From Nitrosomonadales bacterium (GTDB taxonomy: Bacteria; Pseudomonadota; Gammaproteobacteria; Burkholderiales; Gallionellaceae): a stretch of DNA of 64,000 nucleotides. Position numbers and translations under genes: made by a program. How positions within the stretch are numbered: the stretch's first letter is position 1; every line of letters begins with the position of its first letter. The notes below the pieces were generated by a model. It was not told the DNA's origin and ran no database searches. It saw only the letters and a list, made by a program, of their open reading frames with translations. Where the stretch lies: positions 1,550,001 to 1,614,000 of the forward strand of contig JADJWO010000001.1 in NCBI GenBank assembly GCA_016716325.1. Reading direction: 5' to 3'. Shown piece after piece: positions 33,157-42,015 of this stretch.

Positions 33157-34221
33157 ATGGCACTTGTATCCCTACGTCAACTACTCGATCATGCGGCGGA
33201 AAACGGTTATGGCCTGCCCGCGTTCAACGTGAACAATCTGGAGCAGGTCAAGGCCATCATGGAGGCGGCCGACGAATGCAACAGCCCGGTGATCATGCAA
33301 GGCTCGGCAGGCGCGCGCAAATATGCGGGTGAGCCGTTCCTGCGCCACCTCATCGAAGCTGCTGTGGAAATGTATCCGCACATCCCTGTCGTCATGCACC
33401 AGGATCACGGCGCCTCCGAAGCGGTCTGCATCAACGCCATTCGTTCCGGCTTTTCCAGCGTGATGATGGACGGCTCGCTGATGACCGATGGCAAGACACC
33501 TTCCTCCTTCGATTACAACGTCAACATCACCCGCAGTGTCGTGAACATGTCACATGCAGTCGGTGTCTCCGTCGAAGGTGAACTGGGCTGTCTGGGCTCG
33601 CTGGAAAGCGGTATGGGTGAGAAGGAAGACGGTCACGGCGCAGAAGGCGAACTGAGCCACGACCAACTGCTGACCGATCCTGATGAAGCCGCCGAATTCG
33701 TCAAGTTGACCCAGGTAGACGCTTTGGCGATCGCCATCGGCACTTCACATGGCGCGTACAAGTTCACCAAGCCGCCCACTGGCGACACGCTGGCGATCAG
33801 CCGCATCAAGGAGATCCATGCGCGCATCCCCAACACCCACCTGGTGATGCACGGTTCATCCTCGGTGCCGCAGGAATGGCTGGAGATCATCAACCAGTTC
33901 GGCGGTGCGATGCCCCAGACCTACGGTGTACCGGTCGAAGAGATCGTCGAAGGCATCAAGCACGGCGTACGCAAGGTGAACATCGATACCGACCTGCGCA
34001 TGGCTTCCACCGGCTCGACCCGTCGCTATCTGTCGCAGAATCCCAAGGACTTCGATCCACGCAAGTTCCTTGCTGAAACCACCAAGGCGATGCGCGCGAT
34101 CTGCAAGGCTCGTTACGAAGCCTTCGGATCCGCAGGTATGGCCGGGAAGATCAAGCCGATCTCGCTGGACTCGATGGCGACCCGCTACAGCAAGGGTGAG
34201 TTGAACGCAGTCATCAAGTAA
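33157..34221 (+). CDS. fba: Fructose-bisphosphate aldolase, class II (Calvin type)
   Basis: A 354-residue zinc aldolase. Metal-binding motifs include VVMHQDHGASEA near residue 78 and NTHLVMHGSSSVP near 228; VRKVNIDTDLRMA binds substrate phosphate. The length and motifs match the class IIB, CbbA-like branch. It condenses triose phosphates to fructose and sedoheptulose bisphosphates. Last gene of the tkt operon, with a strong ribosome site (AGGAGG) and a clear terminator after it. Confidence 0.96.
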   Translation: MALVSLRQLLDHAAENGYGLPAFNVNNLEQVKAIMEAADECNSPVIMQGSAGARKYAGEPFLRHLIEAAVEMYPHIPVVMHQDHGASEAVCINAIRSGFSSVMMDGSLMTDGKTPSSFDYNVNITRSVVNMSHAVGVSVEGELGCLGSLESGMGEKEDGHGAEGELSHDQLLTDPDEAAEFVKLTQVDALAIAIGTSHGAYKFTKPPTGDTLAISRIKEIHARIPNTHLVMHGSSSVPQEWLEIINQFGGAMPQTYGVPVEEIVEGIKHGVRKVNIDTDLRMASTGSTRRYLSQNPKDFDPRKFLAETTKAMRAICKARYEAFGSAGMAGKIKPISLDSMATRYSKGELNAVIK

Positions 34222-34243
34222 CTTGCATTAGAGCAGCAAACAG

Positions 34244-34274
34244 GAAAGCGGCCCTTCGGGCCGCTTTCTTTTTT
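34244..34274 (+). terminator. Rho-independent terminator after fba
   Basis: An 11-base-pair stem (GAAAGCGGCCC/GGGCCGCTTTC) with a TTC loop, followed by a run of T. It closes the tkt-fba operon before the pilus genes. Confidence 0.92.
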
Positions 34275-34404
34275 CATGAATCAAAAACCGTCTGGCCATT
34301 AGGTGAAACCGCTTGTCAGTAATGACCTTCCTCTGGTCGGACGTCGCTGGAAGCGGCAGAACGAGATGTCTAACATCCGCACTCAGTCGACTAAGGAGAA
34401 AATC

Positions 34405-34839
34405 ATGAACAAACAGAAGGGATTCACATTGGTAGAACTGATGGTGGTAGTCGCCATCGTTGCGATTCTGGCAGCCGTTGCCGTGCCGGCATACGGTAAC
34501 TATGTGCAGCGCGGCAAATTGACCGAAGCAATGACAGAGCTTGCGGCGATGCGCGTGAAACTCGAGCAATACTATCAGGATAGCCGAACTTATGAGGGAG
34601 GGTGTACTGCCGGTACTGTGGCGCCTTTGCCGACAGGCACCAAATATTTCACCTACGACTGCCCTATCCTGACGGCCTCTGCATTTACGGCGCGTGCGAC
34701 AGGCGTGGCAGCCGAGGGGGTGGGCGATTTCATCTACACCATCGACCAGAACAATACCAAAGTGACTGACGATGCGCCGGCAGACTGGACAGGAATCCCG
34801 GCAAACTGCTGGCTCACCAAACAAGGCCAGACATGCTGA
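34405..34839 (+). CDS. pilE: Type IV pilin PilE
   Basis: A 144-residue pilin. The prepilin leader MNKQKG is cut before FTLVELMVVVAIVAILAAVA, with Glu5 of the mature protein present. The globular part has four Cys, two close to the C-terminus (NCWLTKQGQTC), consistent with a D-region disulfide. The start at 34405 has TAAGGAGA upstream; the longer frame from 34303 is not pilin-like. It heads a minor-pilin operon and is likely a minor or priming pilin rather than the main pilus subunit, judging from the neighbours. Confidence 0.92.
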   Translation: MNKQKGFTLVELMVVVAIVAILAAVAVPAYGNYVQRGKLTEAMTELAAMRVKLEQYYQDSRTYEGGCTAGTVAPLPTGTKYFTYDCPILTASAFTARATGVAAEGVGDFIYTIDQNNTKVTDDAPADWTGIPANCWLTKQGQTC

Positions 34840-35429
34840 TGGAGCGCAAACAACGCGGCGTGACCATGATCGAATTGCTGATCGCGATCGTGATCATGGG
34901 CCTGCTCATGACCATGGGCATGCCCGCGTTTAACCTGTGGACGCAAAACATCCAGACCAGAGGTGCGGCGGAATCGATACTGAATGGTTTGCAACTGGCG
35001 CGCACCGAAGCGGTAAGACGCAATACAAACGTGCGCCTCGATCTGACGGACGCCACTGGGGTCGTGTCCTGGACGGTAGGCTGCGTCACGGTGACGGCAG
35101 ATTGCCCGGCGAACATCCAGAGCTACAGCAACGAGGCCGGCAAGAATGCCCGTGTAGGTGTAAGCGTGGCAGCACTCCCCGCCCCCATCCCCGCCAATCA
35201 TTTCGATGTGCCGCTCACGATCGGTAACGGATTGCCCGCAGGCGTCACGTTCGACGGGATCGGACGCATGCCTGTCGCCAACATCGGCGCCGACATTTCC
35301 CGGATTGACGTGATGAATGCGGCCAATGCCAATGCCAGACGCATGGTGATCGTGGTCGAGGTCGGCGGCCAAGTGCGCATGTGCGATCCGGCGTTGCCGC
35401 GCGCGACCAATCCGCAAGGCTGTGCATGA
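34833..35429 (+). CDS. fimT: GspH/FimT-type minor pseudopilin
   Basis: A 198-residue minor pilin. The leader ends RKQRG and the mature N-terminus VTMIELLIAIVIMGLL has Glu5. The central LARTEAVRRN segment is typical of GspH/FimT. The start ATG 34833 overlaps pilE; a second ATG at 34839 uses the last base of the pilE stop and may be the true one. Four Cys occur in the globular part. It is thought to help initiate pilus assembly, and in related bacteria FimT binds DNA for uptake. Confidence 0.88.
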   Translation: MLMERKQRGVTMIELLIAIVIMGLLMTMGMPAFNLWTQNIQTRGAAESILNGLQLARTEAVRRNTNVRLDLTDATGVVSWTVGCVTVTADCPANIQSYSNEAGKNARVGVSVAALPAPIPANHFDVPLTIGNGLPAGVTFDGIGRMPVANIGADISRIDVMNAANANARRMVIVVEVGGQVRMCDPALPRATNPQGCA

Positions 35430-35866
35430 TGAGGATGCGAACTATGAAATCACTCGAGAACAGGCAACGGGGCGCAGTGATCCTGGAGGCATTAATCGCA
35501 ATGCTGCTGTTTTCGATCGGAATCCTGGCCATCATCGGCCTGCAGGCCGCGTCGATCAAGAACGTCGCACTGGCGAAATATCGAACCGACGCCAGCTTGC
35601 TTGCCAATCAGGCGATCGGTCAGATGTGGGTCGCAGACAAATCAAATGCCGCCCTCGTTGCCAATTTCGGCAGCCAGGCCGGCGCGGGTTATATCGCCTG
35701 GGCAAGTTCAGTCGCGCAGACGCTGCCGGGTGTTGCGGGAGTGCCCGCGAATGCGCCGACCATCGCCATCGACGCGGACAACAATGCGAGCGTCACGGTG
35801 TTCTGGCAGGCACCGGACGAGGCCGCCTCGCACAATTACACCGCCATTGCAGTGATCAGAAACTAG
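35426..35866 (+). CDS. pilV: Minor pilin PilV
   Basis: A 146-residue minor pilin. Its leader ends NRQRG and the mature sequence AVILEALIAMLLFSIGILAI has Glu5. The chosen ATG at 35426 overlaps the fimT stop as ATGA. The segment LLANQAIGQMW is typical of PilV. The globular domain is small (about 100 residues). It probably forms the priming complex with FimT, PilW, PilX and PilY1. Confidence 0.9.
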   Translation: MMRMRTMKSLENRQRGAVILEALIAMLLFSIGILAIIGLQAASIKNVALAKYRTDASLLANQAIGQMWVADKSNAALVANFGSQAGAGYIAWASSVAQTLPGVAGVPANAPTIAIDADNNASVTVFWQAPDEAASHNYTAIAVIRN

Positions 35867-35882
35867 ACGGAAGAAGGCGCAC

Positions 35883-36959
35883 ATGTCACCCATCATTCAG
35901 AACAGACATCGGAACAGCGGTTTCAGCCTGGTTGAGATCATGGTCGGCATGGTCATCGGTTTGCTGAGTACCATTATCGTGATGCAGGTGTTCGCCACGT
36001 TCGAAGGCCAGAAAAGAACTACCACAGGCGGTTCGGACGCGCAGACCAATGGAGGTGTGAGTCTCTACATCATCGAGCGCGACATCCGCATGTCGGGATA
36101 TGGGCTGGGCGAGGCGACAGGCTGCGCGTTGAAAAGGTCGTTCAACAACGCGGCGCTGGCCGATCTGATGCTGGCCCCCGCAACCATTGTGGACGGAGCA
36201 GGCGGGTCGACGGACAGCATCACCGTCCTTTCCGGGAACAAATCCAGCTGGAGCCTGCCGGTCAGAGTCATCGCGATACACAACCAGGCCGACACGCAGA
36301 TCAACGTCAGCGCCACGCTGGGCATGTCGCAAGGCGACCTGCTCATTGCCTACGAAGGAAGCACGCCGCCCAACTGCACCCTGTTCCAGGTCGATAACGC
36401 AGACCCGGTGCTGAATCCTGTCATACATGCTGCGGGTAGCTGGAACGGCAATACAGCGATATTCCCCGCCACCTTCTCGACCGATGCATTGCTGATGAAC
36501 GTCGGCAGCCTGTTGTCCCACACCTACTCGGTGGATGCGAACAACAATCTGGTGCTGACGGATTACATCTCCGCAACGAATACCAATAATTCCCAGATCA
36601 TCTCCTCGGATGTGGCGAGCCTGCAGGCGCAATACGGTTTCGACACGCGTGCCGGCGTGCAGACGGACTCACAGGTCGATACCTGGAGCGCCGCCATGAT
36701 CGACGCCGACGCGAGCGGTACGGTAGGCGACGCAGGAGACGTCAACCGGATCTATGCGATCCGTTTTGCCATCGTCGCACGCAACGGCCTGATGGAAAAA
36801 CCGAATCCGGCAACAGGTGTTTGCGACACCACTACAGTTGGCCCGTCTTGGGCTGGAGGAGTCATCAATCTAGCGGCAGACGCCAACTGGATGTGCTATC
36901 GCTACAAGACTTTTGAAACAATCGTGCCATTGCGCAACATGCTCTGGAGAAACAGCTAA
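35883..36959 (+). CDS. pilW: Minor pilin PilW
   Basis: A 358-residue PilW. The leader ends HRNSG and the mature N-terminus FSLVEIMVGMVIGLLSTIIV has Glu5. The segment IERDIRMSGYG (about 60-70) is a PilW hallmark. The C-terminal domain is beta-rich with three Cys near the end. It overlaps pilX by one base. Confidence 0.92.
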   Translation: MSPIIQNRHRNSGFSLVEIMVGMVIGLLSTIIVMQVFATFEGQKRTTTGGSDAQTNGGVSLYIIERDIRMSGYGLGEATGCALKRSFNNAALADLMLAPATIVDGAGGSTDSITVLSGNKSSWSLPVRVIAIHNQADTQINVSATLGMSQGDLLIAYEGSTPPNCTLFQVDNADPVLNPVIHAAGSWNGNTAIFPATFSTDALLMNVGSLLSHTYSVDANNNLVLTDYISATNTNNSQIISSDVASLQAQYGFDTRAGVQTDSQVDTWSAAMIDADASGTVGDAGDVNRIYAIRFAIVARNGLMEKPNPATGVCDTTTVGPSWAGGVINLAADANWMCYRYKTFETIVPLRNMLWRNS

Positions 36960-37591
36960 TGAAAAAACAAAATATAAACGCCGGGCGGCAGAGAGGCGTG
37001 GTGCTGATCATCACGTTGATCGCGCTGGTTGCGATGACCCTGGCCGCGATCGCGCTGATCCGCTCGGTCGATACCGGCAACGTCGTGGCCGGCAACATGG
37101 CCTTCAAGCAGGGAGCCGTTCTGGCCGGCGATTCCGGAACCGAAGCCGCCATCAACTGGCTGTCGGCAATCGCGGGAGTGGCCGCATCACAAGCGGACAT
37201 CCCTTCCAGCGGGTATTACGCGACCAGCCAGGAAACGCTGGACATGACCGGCAACAGCGGCGACCTGACCCGTCCCAGGGTCGACTGGGACAAGGATAAT
37301 TGCGGCGGACTCGCGGTGCCCGCCTGCATCGAACCGTCGCCTTTGATCGCCGCCAATGCGGCCGGCTACGAGGCCAGGTACGTGATACACCGGCTCTGCC
37401 CGGCAGCCGGGCTGGCGAACAATTGCGCCTCCACGGCGACAACGGTCGCAGGCACCAGTTCCGGCGCCAAGGACTACACCACCAAGGGCGGCCTGAGCGG
37501 CGAGGTGCAAGTGGAATATTACCGGATCACCACGCGTGTCCGCGGGCCGCGCAACACCACCAGTTTTGTCGAAACCATTGTATTTTTCTAG
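36959..37591 (+). CDS. pilX: Minor pilin PilX
   Basis: A 210-residue PilX. After the leader ending GRQRG the mature helix is VVLIITLIALVAMTLAAIAL, without Glu5, as is common for PilX. The PilX_N segment GNVVAGNMAFKQGAVLAGD follows. Five Cys lie in the globular part (for example NCGGLAVPACIEPS). It is predicted to cap the priming complex and contact PilY1, encoded next. Confidence 0.9.
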   Translation: MKKQNINAGRQRGVVLIITLIALVAMTLAAIALIRSVDTGNVVAGNMAFKQGAVLAGDSGTEAAINWLSAIAGVAASQADIPSSGYYATSQETLDMTGNSGDLTRPRVDWDKDNCGGLAVPACIEPSPLIAANAAGYEARYVIHRLCPAAGLANNCASTATTVAGTSSGAKDYTTKGGLSGEVQVEYYRITTRVRGPRNTTSFVETIVFF

Positions 37592-37612
37592 CCTATTACG
37601 GCAGGAGGACAT

Positions 37613-40600
37613 ATGAAAACCACCCTTAAAACTGCGCCGCTGGGTCTTGCGTTGCTGCTGGGGTTGAGCATGAATGCACAGGCGGCGCTGACGGATATTT
37701 CCAATTCGCCGCTGGCCTCCGGGGGGGTCTCGTCGGTCAAGCCGAACGTGCTGTTCATCCTGGACGATTCCGGCAGTATGGGTTGGGAATACCTGCCGGA
37801 CTCGGTCAACAACAACAAGAGCAAGTTCTGTTATCGCAATGCCTACTACAACGGCGTCTATTACAACCCCGACATCACCTATTCGCCGCCGGTATATGCG
37901 GACGGATCCTCCTATCCGAACTCCGTTTTTACCGCCGCATCGACGGACGGCTTTACCACTGGCGCAACGACCAAGAACCTGGCCAGCCAGTTCCGGACCG
38001 GCAGCGACAGCTCGGACCAGCCGGCTTACTACTATAAATATACCGGGGCGACCCCGGCTACGCCGGTCCGCGGCACCTGCTATTCCGACGGCAGTTATAC
38101 CAAGGTGGTTGTCAGTACGACATCGGGACCGGCAGCGAATCCCGACGAGCGCGAGAATTTCGCCAACTGGTACAGCTATTACCGTGACCGCTTGGCCACC
38201 ATGAAAACGGCGGCCGGCCAGGCGTTCAAGGACATAGACAGCAGCTTCCGGGTGGGCTTTACGACCATCAGCTACACGGGAGTGAGTTCCACGGATGCGC
38301 GGTTCCTGAACATTGCCGATTTCAATTATGTCGGCGACGGCACCGGCCAGAAGGAGAAATGGTACAAGAAACTGTACGATGCGCAGACCATCAGTGCTAC
38401 GCCACTGCGCGCAGCCTTGGCCAAGGCGGGCCGTATCTATGGCGGCCAGTTGCTGACCGGCGCGAACGACCCGGTGCAGTATTCCTGCCAGCAGAACTTC
38501 ACCATCCTGTCCACCGACGGTTACTGGAACACCAACAATGAATCCAGCAGTTACGGTCCGGACAAGCTCAATGGCAGCACCAATGTCGGCCAGCAGGATG
38601 GCGCCGCGCCGCGTCCCCTGTACGACGGCGCGAGCCAGCAGAAATCGACCAGCCAGACAAAGAAACGGCAGGACAAGATATCCGAGTCCACCAGCCAGTT
38701 GCAATACCGGACGACCCAGATCCAGCAACGCACCCAACAGATCCAGCAGGCCAGCGGTTCAAACCAGAAGGTGACCGGTCAACTGTATCGCCTGCGCTCC
38801 TATGATTCCGGTGTCACATGGGAGGACTGGAATGACAAGAACAGTTGCTCCATAGATTCCAGCGGCTCACAACAGGATCAATGCGTGACCGGCAGTCTGG
38901 AAAAAAGAACCTCGAGCAATTCCGGCAGTACCTGGAGCTCATGGTCCAGCGCCACCGGTTGCGTGATAGACGACAGCGGTAGTAGCCGGAAAGACTGCCG
39001 GCTCATCCAGAACTGGGTGAACAGTGCTTCATGCACCCCGACCAATGATGGTACGGATTATTGGAGCGGCTCATCGTCAGTGGATTGTCAGACCAACCTG
39101 GGGGCATGGAGCAATGTGTCCAGTTGCACACCTTCCGCGACCGTTTCCTGCCAGACGACCGATACCGGCTGGGTGAACGTGACTTCCTGCACGGCCTCGG
39201 GTCCGACCAACGGGCAGACCATCACCTGCCAGATCGCCGATACCGGTTGGGTCGGCACGGACGCCTGCACGGCGGGCACTTCGGGGGGCGCAACCACCAC
39301 CTGCCAGACGAACACCACGGGACCGACCTATGTCTCCTCGTGCACGCCGCAGACAGCTTCAGTAAGCAATAACTGGCTGACCCGCACCTGTACCACGACT
39401 TCAGTCCTGGCGCCGACCCCGGTGGCTTCCTGTACGCCCGAGGCGCCCACTTCGGGCAACAGCTACGTGACGACATCGTGCGATACCGTGACGACCGGCC
39501 CGACCACCACCACGTCCTGTGTCGCGGCCCTGCCGGATGCATCCAACAATTACACCACGACCACCTGCACCGCCGGCACGGGGGGGACTTCGGATTCCCT
39601 CGCGGACGTGGCGATGTACTACTACCAGACCGATCTGCGTACCACTGCGCTCGGCAATTGCACCGGCGGGCTGGGCACCGACGTATGCGAGAACAACGTG
39701 CCGGGCAGCGGCGACGACGTCAACCAGCAGCAGCACATGACGACCTTCACGCTGGGGCTGGGCGTGGACGGTACGCTGGGCTATGCCGACAACTATCTGT
39801 CGGGCGGCTCGGCCGATTTCAACGCGATCAAGCAGGGCACCAAGAACTGGCCTGACCCGATCTCCAATAGCGGAGCGGAGCGGATCGACGACCTGTGGCA
39901 TGCCGCGGTCGACGGGCGCGGCGTCTATTACAGCGCGCGCGATCCGGGCACCCTGGTGAGCGGGATCAGCAATGCGCTGTCCGGCGTCACGGCGCGCACC
40001 GGTTCTGCTGCCGCAGCGGCGACCAGTAACCTGGAGCCGGTGGCGGGCGACAACTTCCTGTTCATCGCGCTGTACCGCACCAACTACTGGGACGGCGACC
40101 TGCAGGCCAAGACCATCGACCCGCAGACCGGTGACGTTTCGGCAGACCCGATCTGGACGGCGCAGCCGCTGCTGGACGTCAAGGTGGGGACGACGACCGA
40201 TACGCGCACCATCTACACCTACGACGGAAGTACCGCCAACAACCTGAAGCCGTTCCTCTACGCCAGCCTGAGTGCGACCGAAAAAGCCTATTTCGCCGAC
40301 ATGTGTACCGTGCCGATGAAACTGTCGCAATGTCCGACGCTGATCTCCGACGACTCGACCAACAGCACCACCAATGCGACGGATGCATCCGGCGCCAATC
40401 TGGTCAATTTCCTGCGCGGACAGAAAGGCAACGAAGGCACGATCTACCGCACCCGCGAACACGTGCTGGGCGACATGGTCACGTCCCAGCCGGTCTATGT
40501 CAGAAAGCCGCCGTTCAAGTACGTGGATGCCGGCTATGTGTCGTTCCGGGACACGGTACAGGCGAGCCGGACCCCGACGGTCTATGTGGCAGCCAACGAC

Positions 40601-41956
40601 GGCATGGTGCATGCATTCAACGGCGATACCGGTCAGGAGCAATGGGCGTACATCCCGCCGATGGTGATGAACAACATGTACCGCCTGGCAGACGAGAACT
40701 ACAAGGCCAACCACCATTATTATGTGGACGGTTCACCGACAGTCGCGGATATCTGTCCCAATGCGCCTGCCGCGACATGTGCCGATACCGAATGGAAGAC
40801 CATCCTGGTGGGCGGATTGAACGCCGGCGGCCGTGGTTATTACGCACTGGACGTGACCGATCCCGCCGCACCGAAGGCGCTGTGGAATTTCACCACGGCA
40901 GACGACCCTGACCTGGGATACAGTTTCGGCAACCCGCTGGTGGCCAAGCGCAAGGACGGAACCTGGGTGGTCGTGCTCACTTCCGGGTATAACAACGTGC
41001 TACCCGGTGACGGCCAGGGCTATCTCTATGTGTTGAATGCCAATGACGGCACGCTGCTTGAAAAGATCGGAACCGGGGTTGGAAGCACCTTGTCGCCAAG
41101 CGGTCTGGCGAAGATCAATGTGGTCGTCACTACGGACACGGACAATACCGCCCTGCGTTTCTACGGTGGCGACCTGCTGGGCAATCTGTGGCGCTTCACG
41201 CTGGATTCGGCCACGCCGCCCGCAGCGGCCGTTTCGACCAACGGCACGGCGGTATTGCTGGCCGAGCTGGGGGCGATCAACGGCGCGGGGGTCCAATCCA
41301 TTACCACGAAGCCTGAATTGACCGTCGTACCCTACGGTGGCGTCGATTATCAGGTGGTGATGGTCGGCACGGGACGCTATCTCGGCATATCCGACAAGGG
41401 GAATCTGGATCAGCAATCGGTCTATGCGATCAAGGATACCTTGTCTCCGGTGGGGCTTGGTCAGGCGAGGACAACCGGCCTGCTGGTGGAGCAGACACTG
41501 ACCAATTTCACCGGCCCCGGCGGCGAGCAGTTGCGTACGACATCCACGACCCCGGTCAATTGGTCAACCAAGTCCGGCTGGTACATGGATTTCGATCCGG
41601 CCGGCAGCTCGCCGGGTGAGCGCGTGAACGTCGATGTGCAGTTGCAACTCGGTTCGCTGACCGTTGCGACCAACGTGCCGAGTACCAACACCTGTACGGT
41701 GGGCGGTTATTCGTTCCTCTACAATCTGGATTTCAAGAGCGGCCAGTATCTTCCGACGGCATCGTTGCAAACTGCCGGCAAGCGGCTCGCCTCCAATGCG
41801 ATGGTGGCGGGTATGAACACGATCCGTTTGCAGACCGGCAAGGTGATCACGATCATCACGGATACCGGCGGCAACATCACTTCGCAGGAAACGCCCACCG
41901 CCACCGGCGGGGGTGGGGGTGTGACACGGAAGGCGTGGCGTGAATTGATCCAATAA
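37613..41956 (+). CDS. pilY1: Type IV pilus tip adhesin/assembly factor PilY1
   Basis: A 1447-residue secreted protein with a Sec signal ending MNAQA. An N-terminal von Willebrand A region starts VLFILDDSGSMG (residues 46-57), a MIDAS metal motif. It is interrupted from about 340 to 660 by a Gln/Ser/Thr-rich, heptad-like segment (340-385) and then nine cysteine-pair units (about 400-655); the vWA part seems to resume near 700. The C-terminal PilC/PilY1 beta-propeller runs from about 830, with AANDGMVHAFNGDTGQEQW and a Ca-site-like TDTDNTALRFYGGDLLGN. It likely sits at the pilus tip, for adhesion, surface sensing or retraction control. Ribosome site AGGAGG. Confidence 0.95.
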   Translation: MKTTLKTAPLGLALLLGLSMNAQAALTDISNSPLASGGVSSVKPNVLFILDDSGSMGWEYLPDSVNNNKSKFCYRNAYYNGVYYNPDITYSPPVYADGSSYPNSVFTAASTDGFTTGATTKNLASQFRTGSDSSDQPAYYYKYTGATPATPVRGTCYSDGSYTKVVVSTTSGPAANPDERENFANWYSYYRDRLATMKTAAGQAFKDIDSSFRVGFTTISYTGVSSTDARFLNIADFNYVGDGTGQKEKWYKKLYDAQTISATPLRAALAKAGRIYGGQLLTGANDPVQYSCQQNFTILSTDGYWNTNNESSSYGPDKLNGSTNVGQQDGAAPRPLYDGASQQKSTSQTKKRQDKISESTSQLQYRTTQIQQRTQQIQQASGSNQKVTGQLYRLRSYDSGVTWEDWNDKNSCSIDSSGSQQDQCVTGSLEKRTSSNSGSTWSSWSSATGCVIDDSGSSRKDCRLIQNWVNSASCTPTNDGTDYWSGSSSVDCQTNLGAWSNVSSCTPSATVSCQTTDTGWVNVTSCTASGPTNGQTITCQIADTGWVGTDACTAGTSGGATTTCQTNTTGPTYVSSCTPQTASVSNNWLTRTCTTTSVLAPTPVASCTPEAPTSGNSYVTTSCDTVTTGPTTTTSCVAALPDASNNYTTTTCTAGTGGTSDSLADVAMYYYQTDLRTTALGNCTGGLGTDVCENNVPGSGDDVNQQQHMTTFTLGLGVDGTLGYADNYLSGGSADFNAIKQGTKNWPDPISNSGAERIDDLWHAAVDGRGVYYSARDPGTLVSGISNALSGVTARTGSAAAAATSNLEPVAGDNFLFIALYRTNYWDGDLQAKTIDPQTGDVSADPIWTAQPLLDVKVGTTTDTRTIYTYDGSTANNLKPFLYASLSATEKAYFADMCTVPMKLSQCPTLISDDSTNSTTNATDASGANLVNFLRGQKGNEGTIYRTREHVLGDMVTSQPVYVRKPPFKYVDAGYVSFRDTVQASRTPTVYVAANDGMVHAFNGDTGQEQWAYIPPMVMNNMYRLADENYKANHHYYVDGSPTVADICPNAPAATCADTEWKTILVGGLNAGGRGYYALDVTDPAAPKALWNFTTADDPDLGYSFGNPLVAKRKDGTWVVVLTSGYNNVLPGDGQGYLYVLNANDGTLLEKIGTGVGSTLSPSGLAKINVVVTTDTDNTALRFYGGDLLGNLWRFTLDSATPPAAAVSTNGTAVLLAELGAINGAGVQSITTKPELTVVPYGGVDYQVVMVGTGRYLGISDKGNLDQQSVYAIKDTLSPVGLGQARTTGLLVEQTLTNFTGPGGEQLRTTSTTPVNWSTKSGWYMDFDPAGSSPGERVNVDVQLQLGSLTVATNVPSTNTCTVGGYSFLYNLDFKSGQYLPTASLQTAGKRLASNAMVAGMNTIRLQTGKVITIITDTGGNITSQETPTATGGGGGVTRKAWRELIQ

Positions 41957-41972
41957 GCGCTAGGTATTCTGG

Positions 41973-41999
41973 AAAAGAGCGGGCAATGCCCGCTCTTTT
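41973..41999. terminator. Bidirectional terminator between pilY1 and cbbR
   Basis: AAAAGAGCGGGC and GCCCGCTCTTTT form a perfect 12-base stem with an AAT loop. The A-run on one side and T-run on the other let it stop both pilY1 (plus) and cbbR (minus), which converge here. Confidence 0.92.
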
Positions 42000-42015
42000 C
42001 ATTTGCAGAGGCGTT

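Noticed and set aside
37187..38737. A 516-codon frame antisense to pilX and pilY1
   Set aside because: Low-complexity Arg/Gly/Val translation typical of a shadow of a GC-rich gene.
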